Assembly: GCF_023702675.1 (NCBI RefSeq)
Contig: NZ_CP098478.1
Coordinates: 3,596,001-3,660,000, forward strand
Length of the DNA: 64,000 nt
Direction: 5' to 3'
DNA from: Acinetobacter sp. C26M
GTDB taxonomy: Bacteria > Pseudomonadota > Gammaproteobacteria > Pseudomonadales > Moraxellaceae
Shown: positions 40,587-53,015 of the stretch, piece by piece
How the letters are laid out: each line of letters opens with the position of its first letter
Position numbering within the stretch: the first letter of the stretch is position 1
Made by a program: the position numbers and the translations under genes
The notes under the pieces: generated by a model
What the model saw: the letters and a program-made list of their open reading frames with translations, nothing else
Told to the model about the DNA's origin: nothing
Databases searched by the model: none

Positions 40587-41729
40587 TTATTTTACTCGAT
40601 AGTGGTAGCTCACCACCGTCGTATATAACGACGTTCCCCCATAAATCTGAAACTTAACCGTTTGCCCATAATAAGCTTTCAGGCGCTGCTTCACATTGTC
40701 TATCGCAATACCATTTCCCTTTCTCGATTTTATTGTATCGTGAGAATAAGGGTTAGTAATGACTATACTGACTTGATTTTGCAATATTTCAACCAATACA
40801 CTAACGGTCGAAGGCTGCAAAACTTTTTCCACCCCATGAAAAATACTATTCTCAAGCAAAGGTTGCAACGTTAATAACGGAATCGTCACTCGTTTTAATT
40901 CAATTGGTGTCGCCTGTATCTTCCATTCTACATTCAAACGCGCACCTAAACGCATCTTTTCTATACTTAAATATTGCTGACATAAGTCAATTTCCTCAGC
41001 TAAGCTGACTAGCTTCAGTTCTTGAAAACTCGCTCGAAATAAACGCGACAGATTAATCAACATATTTTCAGCTTTTTCAGGGTCAATCGCAATTAAGCTC
41101 ACCACACTATTCATACTATTAAATAAGAAATGAGGATGTATCCGCGCTTGCATGGCCTGAATCCGCGCATTCAGTTCACTATATTGCTGATTCATCCATT
41201 GCTCACGCATATATAAGTAACGCAAGCAGAAAGCACCTAACAAAACACCATAGCCTAAATGCAGACTGGTTCCGTGAAATAAAATCTCCTCTGAAAATGA
41301 GCCTGACCGTGCAGCCCAAAATTGAATCATATTGATCGCACATGTCGTAAAAAGCACAATCAGTTGTAGCAGTACAAAACCCATTATCAAGGCAACTTTC
41401 TGACTAAACTTAGCAAAAAATTCCTTAAAATAATCAACTAGTGTTGCGAAAGACAAAATCACCCAATTAATAAACACCATATATTGCAGAACACGAAAGC
41501 CCTCTAAGGCTTGCCATGAGCGCGCTTCAGCCAAAGCCAACACCATCGCCAAGACATTACTTGCAACAATTAATTCCAATAAGTATTGCCATTGCCCAAT
41601 TTTCGTAAAAAAATAGGAGCCCGATAGATTCCCCTGACGAGTTTGCGATAACTTCTTACGTCGAGTTTCAGCAACTGCGTTTGGATTTGCTATACTCTTT
41701 TTTATTTTGCTGAGCCGCCATGACCACAT
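40587..41729 (-). CDS. algZ: LytS/FimS-type sensor kinase AlgZ
   Basis: 380 residues with an N-terminal membrane domain of about four helices (roughly residues 50-170) and a His-kinase domain. The phosphoacceptor motif is [14 protein letters not shown], with the ATP-site N box [11 protein letters not shown] and the G box [17 protein letters not shown] 41729 is chosen because AGAGGA is 8 nt upstream; no other ATG occurs before the second membrane helix. This start overlaps the divergent argH start by ten bases. Confidence 0.82.
   Translation of the reverse strand: MWSWRLSKIKKSIANPNAVAETRRKKLSQTRQGNLSGSYFFTKIGQWQYLLELIVASNVLAMVLALAEARSWQALEGFRVLQYMVFINWVILSFATLVDYFKEFFAKFSQKVALIMGFVLLQLIVLFTTCAINMIQFWAARSGSFSEEILFHGTSLHLGYGVLLGAFCLRYLYMREQWMNQQYSELNARIQAMQARIHPHFLFNSMNSVVSLIAIDPEKAENMLINLSRLFRASFQELKLVSLAEEIDLCQQYLSIEKMRLGARLNVEWKIQATPIELKRVTIPLLTLQPLLENSIFHGVEKVLQPSTVSVLVEILQNQVSIVITNPYSHDTIKSRKGNGIAIDNVKQRLKAYYGQTVKFQIYGGTSLYTTVVSYHYRVK
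41691..41696 (+). promoter_or_regulatory. Probable -10 element of argH inside the algZ coding region
   Basis: TATACT 24 bp upstream of the argH ATG. No good -35 hexamer precedes it at 16-18 bp. It lies within the first codons of the divergent algZ gene. Confidence 0.5.
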
Positions 41730-43150
41730 CTTCTCAATCCTCTTCTTCAGCCAGCCCAAATCAAACCTCTGGAATGTGGGGCGGTCGCTTCTCTGAAGCA
41801 ACAGATGCTTTTGTTGCAGAATTTACCGCATCTGTGCAATTTGACCAACGTTTTTATAAACAAGATATTGCAGGCTCAATTGCACATGCAACCATGCTCG
41901 CCAAAGTAGGTGTACTCACTGAGGCTGAACGTGATGACATCATTCAAGGTTTGAGCACCATTCAAGCTGAAATTGAAGCAGGTAACTTTGAATGGCGTAT
42001 TGATTTAGAAGACGTACATATGAACATTGAGTCTCGTTTGACTCAACGTATCGGCATTACCGGAAAAAAATTACATACAGGCCGTAGTCGTAACGATCAA
42101 GTTGCAACTGACATCCGCTTATATTTGCGTGATGAAATTGATGACATCTTAGGTTTACTATTACGCTTACAAAAAGGCTTACTCGGTCTAGCAAGTAAAA
42201 ATACCAACACAATTATGCCAGGTTTCACGCACCTACAAACAGCTCAGCCCGTGACCTTTGGTCATCACTTGTTAGCATGGTTTGAAATGCTCGTCCGTGA
42301 TACAGAGCGTCTACAGGACTGTCGTAAACGTGTGAATCGTATGCCACTCGGCTCAGCAGCTTTAGCTGGAACAACTTACCCGATTGACCGTGCGTATACC
42401 GCAGAATTGCTAGGTTTTGAAGCTGTTTCAGAAAATTCGTTAGATGCTGTTTCTGATCGTGACTTTGCTATTGAATTTAATGCAGCTGCATCCCTCATCA
42501 TGATGCATTTATCGCGGATGTCTGAAGAACTTATTTTATGGACTTCTGCACAATTCAAGTTCGTGAATATTCCAGATCGCTTCTGCACAGGCTCTTCAAT
42601 TATGCCGCAGAAGAAAAACCCAGATGTACCTGAACTGGTGCGTGGTAAATCAGGTCGTGTTTTTGGTGACTTAATTAGCCTATTGACCTTAATGAAAGGC
42701 CAACCATTGGCATATAACAAAGACAACCAAGAAGACAAAGAACCATTATTTGATGCGATTGATACCGTTCGTGGTTCATTGATGGCATTTGCTGATATGG
42801 TTCCAGCTTTAGTCCCAAATATCGAAATTATGCGTGAAGCAGCTTTACGTGGTTTCTCAACCGCAACCGACCTCGCAGACTACCTTGTGAAAAAAGGCGT
42901 TGCGTTCCGTGATGCACATGAAATTGTAGGTAAAGCCGTAGCTTTAGGTGTAGCAGAAGAAAAAGATTTATCTGAGCTCACACTTGAACAACTACAACAA
43001 TTTTCTGATCTAATCACAGCAGATGTATTTGATAAAGCATTGACACTAGAAGCCTCTGTCAATGCACGTGATCACATTGGTGGTACGTCTCCAAAACAGG
43101 TTGAAGCTGCGATTGCGCGTGCCCACACTCGCCTAGAACAGTTATATTAA
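41720..43150 (+). CDS. argH: Argininosuccinate lyase
   Basis: 476 residues. It cleaves argininosuccinate to arginine and fumarate, the last arginine step. The N-terminus [20 protein letters not shown] and the superfamily signature [16 protein letters not shown] (catalytic Ser loop) are intact; [20 protein letters not shown] is also present. A Ser-rich tail of 18 residues precedes MWGG. Divergent from algZ, as in Pseudomonas. Confidence 0.97.
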   Translation: MTTSSQSSSSASPNQTSGMWGGRFSEATDAFVAEFTASVQFDQRFYKQDIAGSIAHATMLAKVGVLTEAERDDIIQGLSTIQAEIEAGNFEWRIDLEDVHMNIESRLTQRIGITGKKLHTGRSRNDQVATDIRLYLRDEIDDILGLLLRLQKGLLGLASKNTNTIMPGFTHLQTAQPVTFGHHLLAWFEMLVRDTERLQDCRKRVNRMPLGSAALAGTTYPIDRAYTAELLGFEAVSENSLDAVSDRDFAIEFNAAASLIMMHLSRMSEELILWTSAQFKFVNIPDRFCTGSSIMPQKKNPDVPELVRGKSGRVFGDLISLLTLMKGQPLAYNKDNQEDKEPLFDAIDTVRGSLMAFADMVPALVPNIEIMREAALRGFSTATDLADYLVKKGVAFRDAHEIVGKAVALGVAEEKDLSELTLEQLQQFSDLITADVFDKALTLEASVNARDHIGGTSPKQVEAAIARAHTRLEQLY

Positions 43151-43182
43151 TTTCCCTATATCCCTCTTTATCAAAGAGGGAC
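43151..43182. repeat. Palindromic intergenic repeat element, copy C (argH-yggX gap)
   Basis: TCCCTCTTT-ATC-AAAGAGGGA hairpin preceded by TTTCCCTATA, directly after the argH stop. A shorter version of the other copies. Confidence 0.6.
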
Positions 43183-43199
43183 TTTTATTGGATAGCATA

Positions 43200-43472
43200 A
43201 TGACTAGACAAGTACTCTGCCGTAAATATAAACAAGAGCTTGAAGGTTTGGACTTTGCTCCATTCCCTGGCCCGAAAGGTCAAGAACTCTTTGAAACAGT
43301 TTCAAAACAGGCATGGCAGGAATGGTTAAAACATCAAACGACATTGATCAATGAAAAACGTTTGAATGTATTTGAACCTGATGCAAAAAAGTTTCTTGAA
43401 GAACAACGTGAAAAATTCTTCAATAACGATGAAAGCGTAGAAAAAGCTGAAGGCTGGACTGAAGAAAAATAA
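43200..43472 (+). CDS. yggX: Fe(2+)-trafficking protein YggX
   Basis: 90 residues. [20 protein letters not shown] and [20 protein letters not shown] are diagnostic. YggX is a small cytosolic protein that protects iron-sulfur clusters against oxidative damage. ATG 43200 is chosen by family start; the ribosome site is weak (GGAT). It follows argH after 49 bp with repeat copy C between, so it may be cotranscribed. It ends in a strong terminator. Confidence 0.95.
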   Translation: MTRQVLCRKYKQELEGLDFAPFPGPKGQELFETVSKQAWQEWLKHQTTLINEKRLNVFEPDAKKFLEEQREKFFNNDESVEKAEGWTEEK

Positions 43473-43495
43473 GCAGTATTGCCTAACTTTGCCTT

Positions 43496-43526
43496 AAAAA
43501 GAGAGCTGTTTTCAGCTCTCTTTTTA
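43496..43526 (+). terminator. Terminator of yggX
   Basis: AAAAAGAGAGCTG / CAGCTCTCTTTTT stem, T-run included. Confidence 0.9.
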
Positions 43527-43578
43527 CGTGATATTTACATAAGTAATAAAGGATTACAGAGTATACACAGTTGTCTAC

Positions 43579-43607
43579 ATGACATAATTCAGCACCGCCC
43601 TTATAGT
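43579..43607 (+). promoter_or_regulatory. Promoter of the candidate sRNA between yggX and phoU
   Basis: ATGACA, spacer of 17 bp, TATAGT: each hexamer differs from the sigma-70 consensus at one position. No start codon with a ribosome site follows before the terminator at 43665. Confidence 0.65.
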
Positions 43608-43613
43608 TGTATT

Positions 43614-43699
43614 CAGAAGGACAAAGAGATACGTTGATATCTCACGTAACGCATGATATTTCTCTCCCAGACTTTTCCCCCGAAGTCTGGGATTTTTTT
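43614..43699 (+). ncRNA. Candidate small RNA, about 86 nt
   Basis: Predicted from the promoter above (start about 7 nt after the -10) to the intrinsic terminator. Inside are a small stem GAGATA/TATCTC, a pyrimidine stretch TTTCTCTCCC, and a terminator whose stem TCCCAGACTT/AAGTCTGGGA closes a C-rich loop (TTCCCCCG). C-rich loops in sRNAs often pair with ribosome binding sites. Not matched to a named family. Confidence 0.6.
43665..43699 (+). terminator. Terminator of the candidate sRNA
   Basis: TCCCAGACTT / AAGTCTGGGA, 8-nt loop, seven T residues. No gene stop codon lies within 190 bp upstream on this strand other than yggX, which already has its own terminator. Confidence 0.9.
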
Positions 43700-43719
43700 A
43701 TTTATAACTCTTGAAAATT

Positions 43720-43746
43720 AAAAAGCCGCCCAAGTTTGAGCGGCTC
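43720..43746 (-). terminator. Terminator of phoU
   Basis: AGCCGC / GCGGCT stem followed on the minus strand by TTTTTAATTTT. Confidence 0.8.
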
Positions 43747-43769
43747 AATATTATTTTATTTTTACGCTA

Positions 43770-44492
43770 TTATTTTTGATGTACTTTCTGTTCAATTTCT
43801 TCAATGCTGGTATGACGTACATCTGTACCTTTCGCCATATAAATGACTTGTTCTGAAATATTACGCGCGTGATCACCGATGCGCTCTAATGAACGTAATA
43901 CCCACATCACATTAATCACACGTGAGATATGACGAGGATCTTCAATCATATACGTCATTAAAGTACGTGTTGCCGACTGATATTCACGGTCAATATCCAC
44001 ATCCGCCATCACGACCTTCAAGGCTTGCTCTACATCTAAACGTGCAAAAGCATCCAATGCGTCATGAATCATGACACGTACTTGATTACCAATATGACGT
44101 GTTTCCATATAACCACGAGGAGACTCACCTTCTTCACAGAGGTTTTGAGCGATACGTGCAATTTTTGCAGCTTCATCCCCAATACGCTCTAAATCAGTAT
44201 TGGCTTTACTCATCGCAATTACCATACGCAAATCGATTGCTGCTGGATGACGACGCGCGAGAATCAGAGTTAAGCCTTCATCAATATCACGTTCGAATTG
44301 ATTCACGGCATTGTCTTTAAACTGCACATCAATGGCTAAGTTAGCATCTGTGTCTAATAAAGCATGAATTGAGTTAGCAACTTGTTGCTCCACTAATCCA
44401 CCCATAGTCATAAACTTGGTATGCACATCTTGCAAGTCTTCATTAAATTGTGAAGAAATATGATGACTTAACACAGGATTGCTTGGGCTCAC
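43770..44492 (-). CDS. phoU: Phosphate signalling regulator PhoU
   Basis: 240 residues, two three-helix bundles with PhoU signatures IGDEAAKIARIAQ and LERIGDHARNISEQVIYM. It couples the Pst transporter to PhoR and restrains the Pho regulon. The start is GTG 44492 with GGAGG 6 nt upstream. Here it is a lone gene without pst genes beside it, unlike the enterobacterial operon. Confidence 0.96.
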   Translation of the reverse strand: MSPSNPVLSHHISSQFNEDLQDVHTKFMTMGGLVEQQVANSIHALLDTDANLAIDVQFKDNAVNQFERDIDEGLTLILARRHPAAIDLRMVIAMSKANTDLERIGDEAAKIARIAQNLCEEGESPRGYMETRHIGNQVRVMIHDALDAFARLDVEQALKVVMADVDIDREYQSATRTLMTYMIEDPRHISRVINVMWVLRSLERIGDHARNISEQVIYMAKGTDVRHTSIEEIEQKVHQK

Positions 44493-44637
44493 AGTATGCC
44501 TCCACTAGACACATGGAAAAATGATTGGTGATTAAAACATAGAAATGATGAAACTTTTATGACAATAGCACGGATTCAGTCTTGTTGATTGGTGTGAATT
44601 GATACAACAAAAATAAAAAAATCTGTTAGGCTAAATG

Positions 44638-44750
44638 CCTAGCTTGACGGAGCGCAGTTAACAAACTGCTGAGATTATCTTAATTACTCAATTTAAAGAT
44701 AAGTACCGTTGAACCTGATCAGGTTAACACCTGCGTAGGAATCAAGCCCA
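44638..44750 (+). promoter_or_regulatory. TPP (thiamine pyrophosphate) riboswitch upstream of thiC
   Basis: The closing stem GCTTGA/TCAAGC, the core CTGCTGAGAT, and the signature GAACCTGATCAGGTTAACAC followed by CTGCGTAGGAATCAAGC are the classical THI element. Bound TPP should repress thiC. The usual GGGGTG of P2 is GGAGCG here. The expression platform probably lies between 44750 and the thiC ribosome site. Confidence 0.95.
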
Positions 44751-44817
44751 ACAAAAACTTCGCCTCAGTTTATCTCATTCAAGAGATGAATCCGCCATCG
44801 TTTTTGCTCGTGCTTGA

Positions 44818-46743
<1,926 letters not shown>

Positions 46744-46783
46744 ATCAGCTAAAAAAAGATTTTCCTGCGAATCATTCTCGGTT

Positions 46784-46810
46784 AGGATGAGATATGTACA
46801 ATCTCATCCT
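46784..46810 (+). promoter_or_regulatory. Perfect hairpin in front of the nudF ribosome site
   Basis: AGGATGAGAT pairs with ATCTCATCCT around a 7-nt loop. It ends 8 nt before the nudF start codon and could restrict its translation. No T-run follows. Confidence 0.5.
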
Positions 46811-46818
46811 GATGGAAG

Positions 46819-47430
46819 ATGACTATTCTTGACCACGCCAGCTACTCAGCAACCGACGTTACGATAGAATCTCGAGAGCCCTTGTTTCGAGGGTTCATTC
46901 AAGTTGAGAAAGTGAGCTTAAAACATCGGTTATTTCACCGAGCTGATTTTTCACCTTTAATTCAACGTGAATTGGTTCATCGTCCAGAAGCCGCTGGCGT
47001 TTTACTATATAATGATCAACAACAACGCTTTGCACTGATTGAACAATTCCGTGTAGGTGCATTGAATGATCCAGTTTCGCCATGGCAACTCGAAGTCATT
47101 GCGGGGGTACTCGATGGAGATGAATCTCCAGAAAACTGTATTCGCCGTGAAAGCCTAGAGGAATCCGGCTGTGAGATCACAACATTAAAACATTTATTTA
47201 GCTTCTACCCTTCTGCTGGCGCATGTTCTGAATTTTTTCATTTATATGTAGCAGAAGTTGATTTGCCAAAGGACGGGGGCATTTTTGGGATGCCAGATGA
47301 AGGTGAAAATATCCAACTTCATCTATTTAATTATTCCGCATTAGAAGCATTATTAAATAACGGGCGGTTGAGAAACGCACCTGTAATCATGGCATTGCAG
47401 TGGCTGTCTCGACATATACAACAAAGATAA
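46819..47430 (+). CDS. nudF: ADP-ribose pyrophosphatase (Nudix hydrolase NudF)
   Basis: 203 residues. The Nudix box GVLDGDESPENCIRRESLEE-SGC matches GX5EX7REUXEEXGU, except that Ser replaces the usual hydrophobic residue after RE. Flanking SFYPSAGACSEFFHLYVAEV is typical of ADP-ribose hydrolases. Followed by cpdA, an arrangement common in proteobacteria. GGAAG lies very close to the ATG, so initiation may be weak. Confidence 0.9.
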   Translation: MTILDHASYSATDVTIESREPLFRGFIQVEKVSLKHRLFHRADFSPLIQRELVHRPEAAGVLLYNDQQQRFALIEQFRVGALNDPVSPWQLEVIAGVLDGDESPENCIRRESLEESGCEITTLKHLFSFYPSAGACSEFFHLYVAEVDLPKDGGIFGMPDEGENIQLHLFNYSALEALLNNGRLRNAPVIMALQWLSRHIQQR

Positions 47431-47452
47431 AAATCTGAAGGGGCTAAAGACG

Positions 47453-48268
47453 GTGACTTTCCAAGTCTCATCATTATCGCAACAAGATTTTGTGATGATA
47501 CAGATTACTGATACACATTTATTAGAGTATCCACATTTAGAATTTGTCGGAATGCAACCCGAACAAAGTTTTCATGCTGTAATCGACTTGATGCGCCAGC
47601 AACATCCTCATATTGACCTTATTGTGCACACGGGTGATTTGGCTCAATCGCCTACACCTTTGACATATAAACGCTATGTACAACATATGCAAAGCTTGGG
47701 AATTCCTTTTTTCCATACGCCAGGCAATCATGATGATGTGGCGCATTTTCCATTTCATGAAACGGATCCAACCCAGCCAACTGTAATTGAGTTGGGGCAA
47801 TGGTGCATCATTTTACTAAATAGCGCGCAACCAAAACGCATTGATGGAAAAATTGCCGATGCACAATTACAGCAACTCACCCAATTACTCACTCAACGAC
47901 ATGATCGTCATGTGATTATTGCGTGTCACCACCATCCTTTTGCTATGCAATCGGCGTGGATTGACCAGCATAAACTTAAAAACACATCAGACCTGTTGCA
48001 AACGATTCAACCTTTTTCCAATGTCAAAGCGATTGTCTGCGGTCATGTACATCAAGATTCTATCAATACATGGCAAGGTGTTGAATTTTTATCTACTCCT
48101 TCAACATGTATCCAGTTCAAACCAAGAAGTGACAAATTTGCGCTCGATGAAGAACATCCGGGTTATCGCTATATCCGTCTTAAAGCGAATGGTGAACTAG
48201 AAACTCAGGTCTATCGTTTACCCACATCACAACGGATGAGTAGTTCTGAAGTTTTAGGATATGACTAA
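47453..48268 (+). CDS. cpdA: 3',5'-cyclic AMP phosphodiesterase CpdA
   Basis: 271 residues. Calcineurin-like metallophosphatase motifs are present: ITDTHLL, HTGDLAQ, TPGNHDD, CHHHPF and CGHVHQD, which bind two metals. CpdA hydrolyses cAMP and so tunes CRP/Vfr signalling. The start is GTG 47453 with GAAGGGG about 9 nt upstream. It follows nudF by 22 bp. Confidence 0.92.
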   Translation: MTFQVSSLSQQDFVMIQITDTHLLEYPHLEFVGMQPEQSFHAVIDLMRQQHPHIDLIVHTGDLAQSPTPLTYKRYVQHMQSLGIPFFHTPGNHDDVAHFPFHETDPTQPTVIELGQWCIILLNSAQPKRIDGKIADAQLQQLTQLLTQRHDRHVIIACHHHPFAMQSAWIDQHKLKNTSDLLQTIQPFSNVKAIVCGHVHQDSINTWQGVEFLSTPSTCIQFKPRSDKFALDEEHPGYRYIRLKANGELETQVYRLPTSQRMSSSEVLGYD

Positions 48269-48398
48269 ACTTTTGATTACAAATTACATTGTCAATTTCA
48301 GACAAAATCTGGACGGGAATGACTACCATCTTGCTCAAAAACTCTATATGATGTCGACCCTTGATGGAAAAAACCATCTCTAGTTTCTATAAAAACAC

Positions 48399-48428
48399 TT
48401 GCATATCACCATATTTTTTGCGTATAGA
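48399..48428 (+). promoter_or_regulatory. Probable promoter of dksA
   Basis: TTGCAT, 18-bp spacer, TATAGA, ending 29 bp before the dksA ATG. Confidence 0.5.
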
Positions 48429-48457
48429 TAGTACGTGTAAGATGAGGAATGCCCTAT

Positions 48458-48988
48458 ATGGCGAATGACAACCAAAATCAAGTCTTGGACGAACCGACAG
48501 AAGTGATTGATGATCTGAAATCGGCGAAACGTGTACGTAAAACCAAACCGAAGGCTTCAGAAGGTGGTACAACTGCTAGTCTGTTTGGAATTGCGCCTTA
48601 TCAGCCGAAGAAAAATGAAGAATACATGTCTGAAGGACAACTTGAGCATTTCCGCCAAATTTTAAATGCATGGAAAGCTGAGTTAATGTCTGAAGTTGAT
48701 CGTACTTTAAATACGATGCAAGACGAATCTAGCGCACTTCCTGACGTCAATGACCGCGCGACGCAAGAAGAAGAATTTGCGATTGAATTACGTACACGTG
48801 ACCGTGAACGCAAACTCATTCGTAAAATCGAACAATCGATTGAAGCCATTCAAAATGAAGACTACGGTTTCTGCGAAACGTGTGGTATCGAGATTGGCTT
48901 ACGTCGCTTAGAAGCTCGTCCAACGGCGACACTCTGTATCGATTGCAAAACTTTGGCTGAAATCAAAGAAAAGCAAAATAACGGTTAA
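48458..48988 (+). CDS. dksA: RNA polymerase-binding transcription factor DksA
   Basis: 176 residues from ATG 48458; GAGGA is 9 nt upstream, whereas an ATG three codons earlier directly abuts it. Coiled-coil tip D96-VND99-RA carries the DxxDxA motif needed with ppGpp. A C4 zinc finger uses C139, C142, C160 and C163. It binds the polymerase secondary channel. The N-terminal 45 residues are a low-complexity extension beyond the E. coli protein. Followed by gluQ after a repeat element. Confidence 0.96.
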   Translation: MANDNQNQVLDEPTEVIDDLKSAKRVRKTKPKASEGGTTASLFGIAPYQPKKNEEYMSEGQLEHFRQILNAWKAELMSEVDRTLNTMQDESSALPDVNDRATQEEEFAIELRTRDRERKLIRKIEQSIEAIQNEDYGFCETCGIEIGLRRLEARPTATLCIDCKTLAEIKEKQNNG

Positions 48989-49096
48989 TAATCCCTCCCA
49001 ACCTCCCTTTAAAAAGGGAGGAGTACTGAGAATTTAGAAACTTATAATATTCGAGTACTCCCCTCCTTTATAAAGGAGGGGTCTGGGGAGGATTAA
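48989..49096. repeat. Palindromic intergenic repeat element, copy D (dksA-gluQ gap), double copy head-to-head
   Basis: CCTCCCTTTAAAAAGGGAGG and CCCTCCTTTATAAAGGAGGG, each with an outer TAATCCCTCCC or GGGGAGGATTA flank, facing each other around a 40-bp centre; AGTACT/AGTACT pairs also bound the centre. The longest copy in the window. Confidence 0.8.
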
Positions 49097-49119
49097 AAAC
49101 ACACGACCATTTAATCTTT

Positions 49120-49983
49120 ATGTCTTATATAGGACGATTTGCGCCATCACCAACTGGTCCATTGCATTTTGGCTCCCTGCTCACCGCAGTTGCGAGTTAT
49201 TGCGATGCTAAGACCAATCAAGGCAAATGGCTAGTTCGGATTGAAGATACCGATATCCCTCGTATCTATCCCCACAGTGAAACTCACATCCTCTCTTGCA
49301 TTGATGCCTTTCAATTTGAACCAGATGCAGATATTATTTTTCAAAAAAATCGTTTCGATATCTACGAACAGGTGCTTGAGCAACTCAAGCAATCACAATC
49401 GATTTACGCCTGCCAATGTACCCGCAAAATGTTGGGTTCCAATCATATCTATGCTGGAACCTGCCGCGATTTAAATCTGGATTTTGCCAATCAAGCCATC
49501 CGTTTAAAAGTCACAGATCAATTGATTTGTTTTGAAGACCGTTTACAAGGCCGACAATGTTCTAACTTACAACATGATCTCGGTGACTTTGTCTTAAAAC
49601 GTCGCGATGGCATTATCAGTTATCAATTGGCTGTGGTGGTAGATGATTATCTGCAAGGTATCACTCATGTGGTACGCGGTGCGGATTTACTCGACAATAC
49701 AGCAAGACAAATATGGTTAGGTTCTTTACTTGGGTATCCAAGTTTAAGCTATATGCACCTTCCTCTTGCTATGAACGATCAAGGGCAGAAACTTTCCAAG
49801 CAAAATCTGGCTCAAGCATTGGATATCAACAAAGCACCAGAGCTACTGCGGCAAGCCATTTTAGCCTTAGGGCAACCCCAAGTTGAACTGGATCAACCGC
49901 ATATCATGCTGAAACAAGCCGTACAACAATGGGATGTAAGCTCTATCCCTTTTGGCGTGCATTTGACGGGAACTTTTCAATAA
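49120..49983 (+). CDS. gluQ: Glutamyl-Q tRNA(Asp) synthetase
   Basis: 287 residues, a truncated class I synthetase lacking the anticodon-binding domain. The adenylate motif HFGS within GRFAPSPTGPLHFGSLL, RIEDTDIPR and KLSKQN are intact, with a zinc site CQC..C. It glutamylates queuosine in tRNA(Asp). It follows dksA, as in enterobacteria, separated by repeat copy D. Confidence 0.95.
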   Translation: MSYIGRFAPSPTGPLHFGSLLTAVASYCDAKTNQGKWLVRIEDTDIPRIYPHSETHILSCIDAFQFEPDADIIFQKNRFDIYEQVLEQLKQSQSIYACQCTRKMLGSNHIYAGTCRDLNLDFANQAIRLKVTDQLICFEDRLQGRQCSNLQHDLGDFVLKRRDGIISYQLAVVVDDYLQGITHVVRGADLLDNTARQIWLGSLLGYPSLSYMHLPLAMNDQGQKLSKQNLAQALDINKAPELLRQAILALGQPQVELDQPHIMLKQAVQQWDVSSIPFGVHLTGTFQ

Positions 49984-49988
49984 GTCAT

Positions 49989-50020
49989 AAAAAAGCCCTG
50001 AATATAGTCAGGGCTTTTTA
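49989..50020. terminator. Bidirectional terminator between gluQ and ftsW
   Basis: AAAAGCCCTGA / TCAGGGCTTTT stem, 7-nt loop, A and T runs on both sides. Confidence 0.9.
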
Positions 50021-50032
50021 ATCTAAACCAAT

Positions 50033-51226
50033 TTAGAAATTCGATTCTTCTTTTAGTGGGTTCAACTCTTGTGTCGATGCATCAATCTTTAAAATCAAAC
50101 TAATCATCGCAGCACACATCATCAACGATGTACCACCATAGCTAATAAACGGTAAAGTCAAACCTTTGGTTGGCATTAAGCCCATATTCATGCCTGCATT
50201 TACCAGAATCTGCATCAGAAAAATAATGCTAATTCCATAGGCTAAATAACCTGCACGCAAATAGTTGTGTTGTAAAGCACGATGACCAATTCGAATACAG
50301 CAAGCCAGCATGGTAAATGACAATATCATCACGATTGAAACGCCAAAGAAACCAAATTCCTCACCTAAAACAGCCAACATAAAGTCCGTATGTGCTTCCG
50401 GTAAGTAAGAGAGCTTCTGTACACTATGCCCCAAGCCCGTACCAAACCACTCACCTCGGCCAAAAGCCATCAAGGCATTCGAGAGCTGATAACCCACACC
50501 CAATGGATCTGCCCAAGGATTCGTAAACGAAATCAAACGCTGGAAACGGAATGGCTCGAAGATAATCAGCGCACTAACACCCGCAAAAATCGCACCCAGC
50601 ATGATCAGGAACTGGGTCGCTGGCGCACCTGCCAAGAAGAACACGCCAACCATCATTAATACGATAACGACAGTTGCACCCAAGTCAGGCTCAGCAACAA
50701 TGAAACCAACCGTTAAAGCCATCACACCACTTAAACGCAATAAGCCTTTCCAGTGGGTACGAACTTCTTTGGCACGACGCACCACATAGTCAGCAGTAAA
50801 AATTGCCATCACAATCTTGGCAATTTCGGTTGGCTGCAAAGTGAAACCACCAACCTTAATCCAGCGATGCGCACCATTCACTTCGGAACCGACCACCAAT
50901 ACTGCCAAGAGCAGAACAATGGTAATCAGCCATAGAGGAAATGCATTTTTAAACCAGAGATTCAATGAAACCCGATAGGTTAAAAATGCCACCACCGCAG
51001 CAACCACAATCGAAATACCATGGCGAATTAGGAAGTAAAATGGGCTTTCATGAATATATTCAGCATACGGCATAGATGCAGATGCCACCATAATTGAGCC
51101 GAAACATAGCAGCGAAATTACAGAAAAAATCAGGATATTTCGTGCCGTCATTTCTGCGGGTAGCTTGGGTAAACGATTCAGCAATTGCGAAATCTTCTGC
51201 ACCGTATTTTGGGCTAAATCAGCCAT
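50033..51226 (-). CDS. ftsW: Peptidoglycan glycosyltransferase FtsW
   Basis: 397 residues, about ten membrane helices, SEDS family. Signatures include YLPEAHTDFMLAVLGEEFG with the catalytic Asp, and GLTLPFISYGGTSL near the end. With FtsI it makes septal peptidoglycan. It follows murD by 10 bp, so the two are cotranscribed, but the rest of the dcw cluster is absent here. Confidence 0.96.
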   Translation of the reverse strand: MADLAQNTVQKISQLLNRLPKLPAEMTARNILIFSVISLLCFGSIMVASASMPYAEYIHESPFYFLIRHGISIVVAAVVAFLTYRVSLNLWFKNAFPLWLITIVLLLAVLVVGSEVNGAHRWIKVGGFTLQPTEIAKIVMAIFTADYVVRRAKEVRTHWKGLLRLSGVMALTVGFIVAEPDLGATVVIVLMMVGVFFLAGAPATQFLIMLGAIFAGVSALIIFEPFRFQRLISFTNPWADPLGVGYQLSNALMAFGRGEWFGTGLGHSVQKLSYLPEAHTDFMLAVLGEEFGFFGVSIVMILSFTMLACCIRIGHRALQHNYLRAGYLAYGISIIFLMQILVNAGMNMGLMPTKGLTLPFISYGGTSLMMCAAMISLILKIDASTQELNPLKEESNF

Positions 51227-51236
51227 AGTTTTGTTC

Positions 51237-52616
<1,380 letters not shown>

Positions 52617-52709
52617 TTACAGAATGGCAAAAATGTTAGCACTTTACTGTTTTAAATGCTTTTTCAGTTTTGGTTTTATTCAATCTTTTTTGTGTCAGTG
52701 CGTAAAAGC

Positions 52710-53000
52710 TTAATCAGGCATAGCACAGCTGATCAACAATAAAATTAAGCACACACATCCCAGCCAATCTACAGATTTAAATACATAGTGCTTGGATTTA
52801 AGCTCTATCAATTCGGGTCTTAACCATAGATAAATCAAAATGGAACATGAAAGTAGCCATGAAACAGTTTCTTTATACATATTCAGATTTTTTGACAAAG
52901 CAGAGAGATAAAGCAAGGTCATCAACAGCATAAAGCCTGATAAAATCAATTTATGTTTTAAGCTTAGTGATCTCTTCTCGCTCATATCCGTCTGATTCAT
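52710..53000 (-). CDS. Small uncharacterised membrane protein
   Basis: 96 residues from ATG 53000 with GGAA 7 nt upstream; the longer frame upstream overlaps the Cys-rich gene and its terminator. Three hydrophobic segments (about 16-32, 42-60 and 74-92) suggest a small inner-membrane protein. I recognise no family. It begins 16 nt after the terminator that closes the feo locus, so its transcription depends on readthrough or on a promoter hidden in that hairpin. Confidence 0.6.
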   Translation of the reverse strand: MNQTDMSEKRSLSLKHKLILSGFMLLMTLLYLSALSKNLNMYKETVSWLLSCSILIYLWLRPELIELKSKHYVFKSVDWLGCVCLILLLISCAMPD

Positions 53001-53015
53001 TTTTTTGTTCCAAAA

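Noticed and set aside
48989..49096. Possible CRISPR or tandem repeat
   Set aside because: There are only two facing palindromes with an unequal centre and no regular spacer array; it fits the dispersed repeat family.
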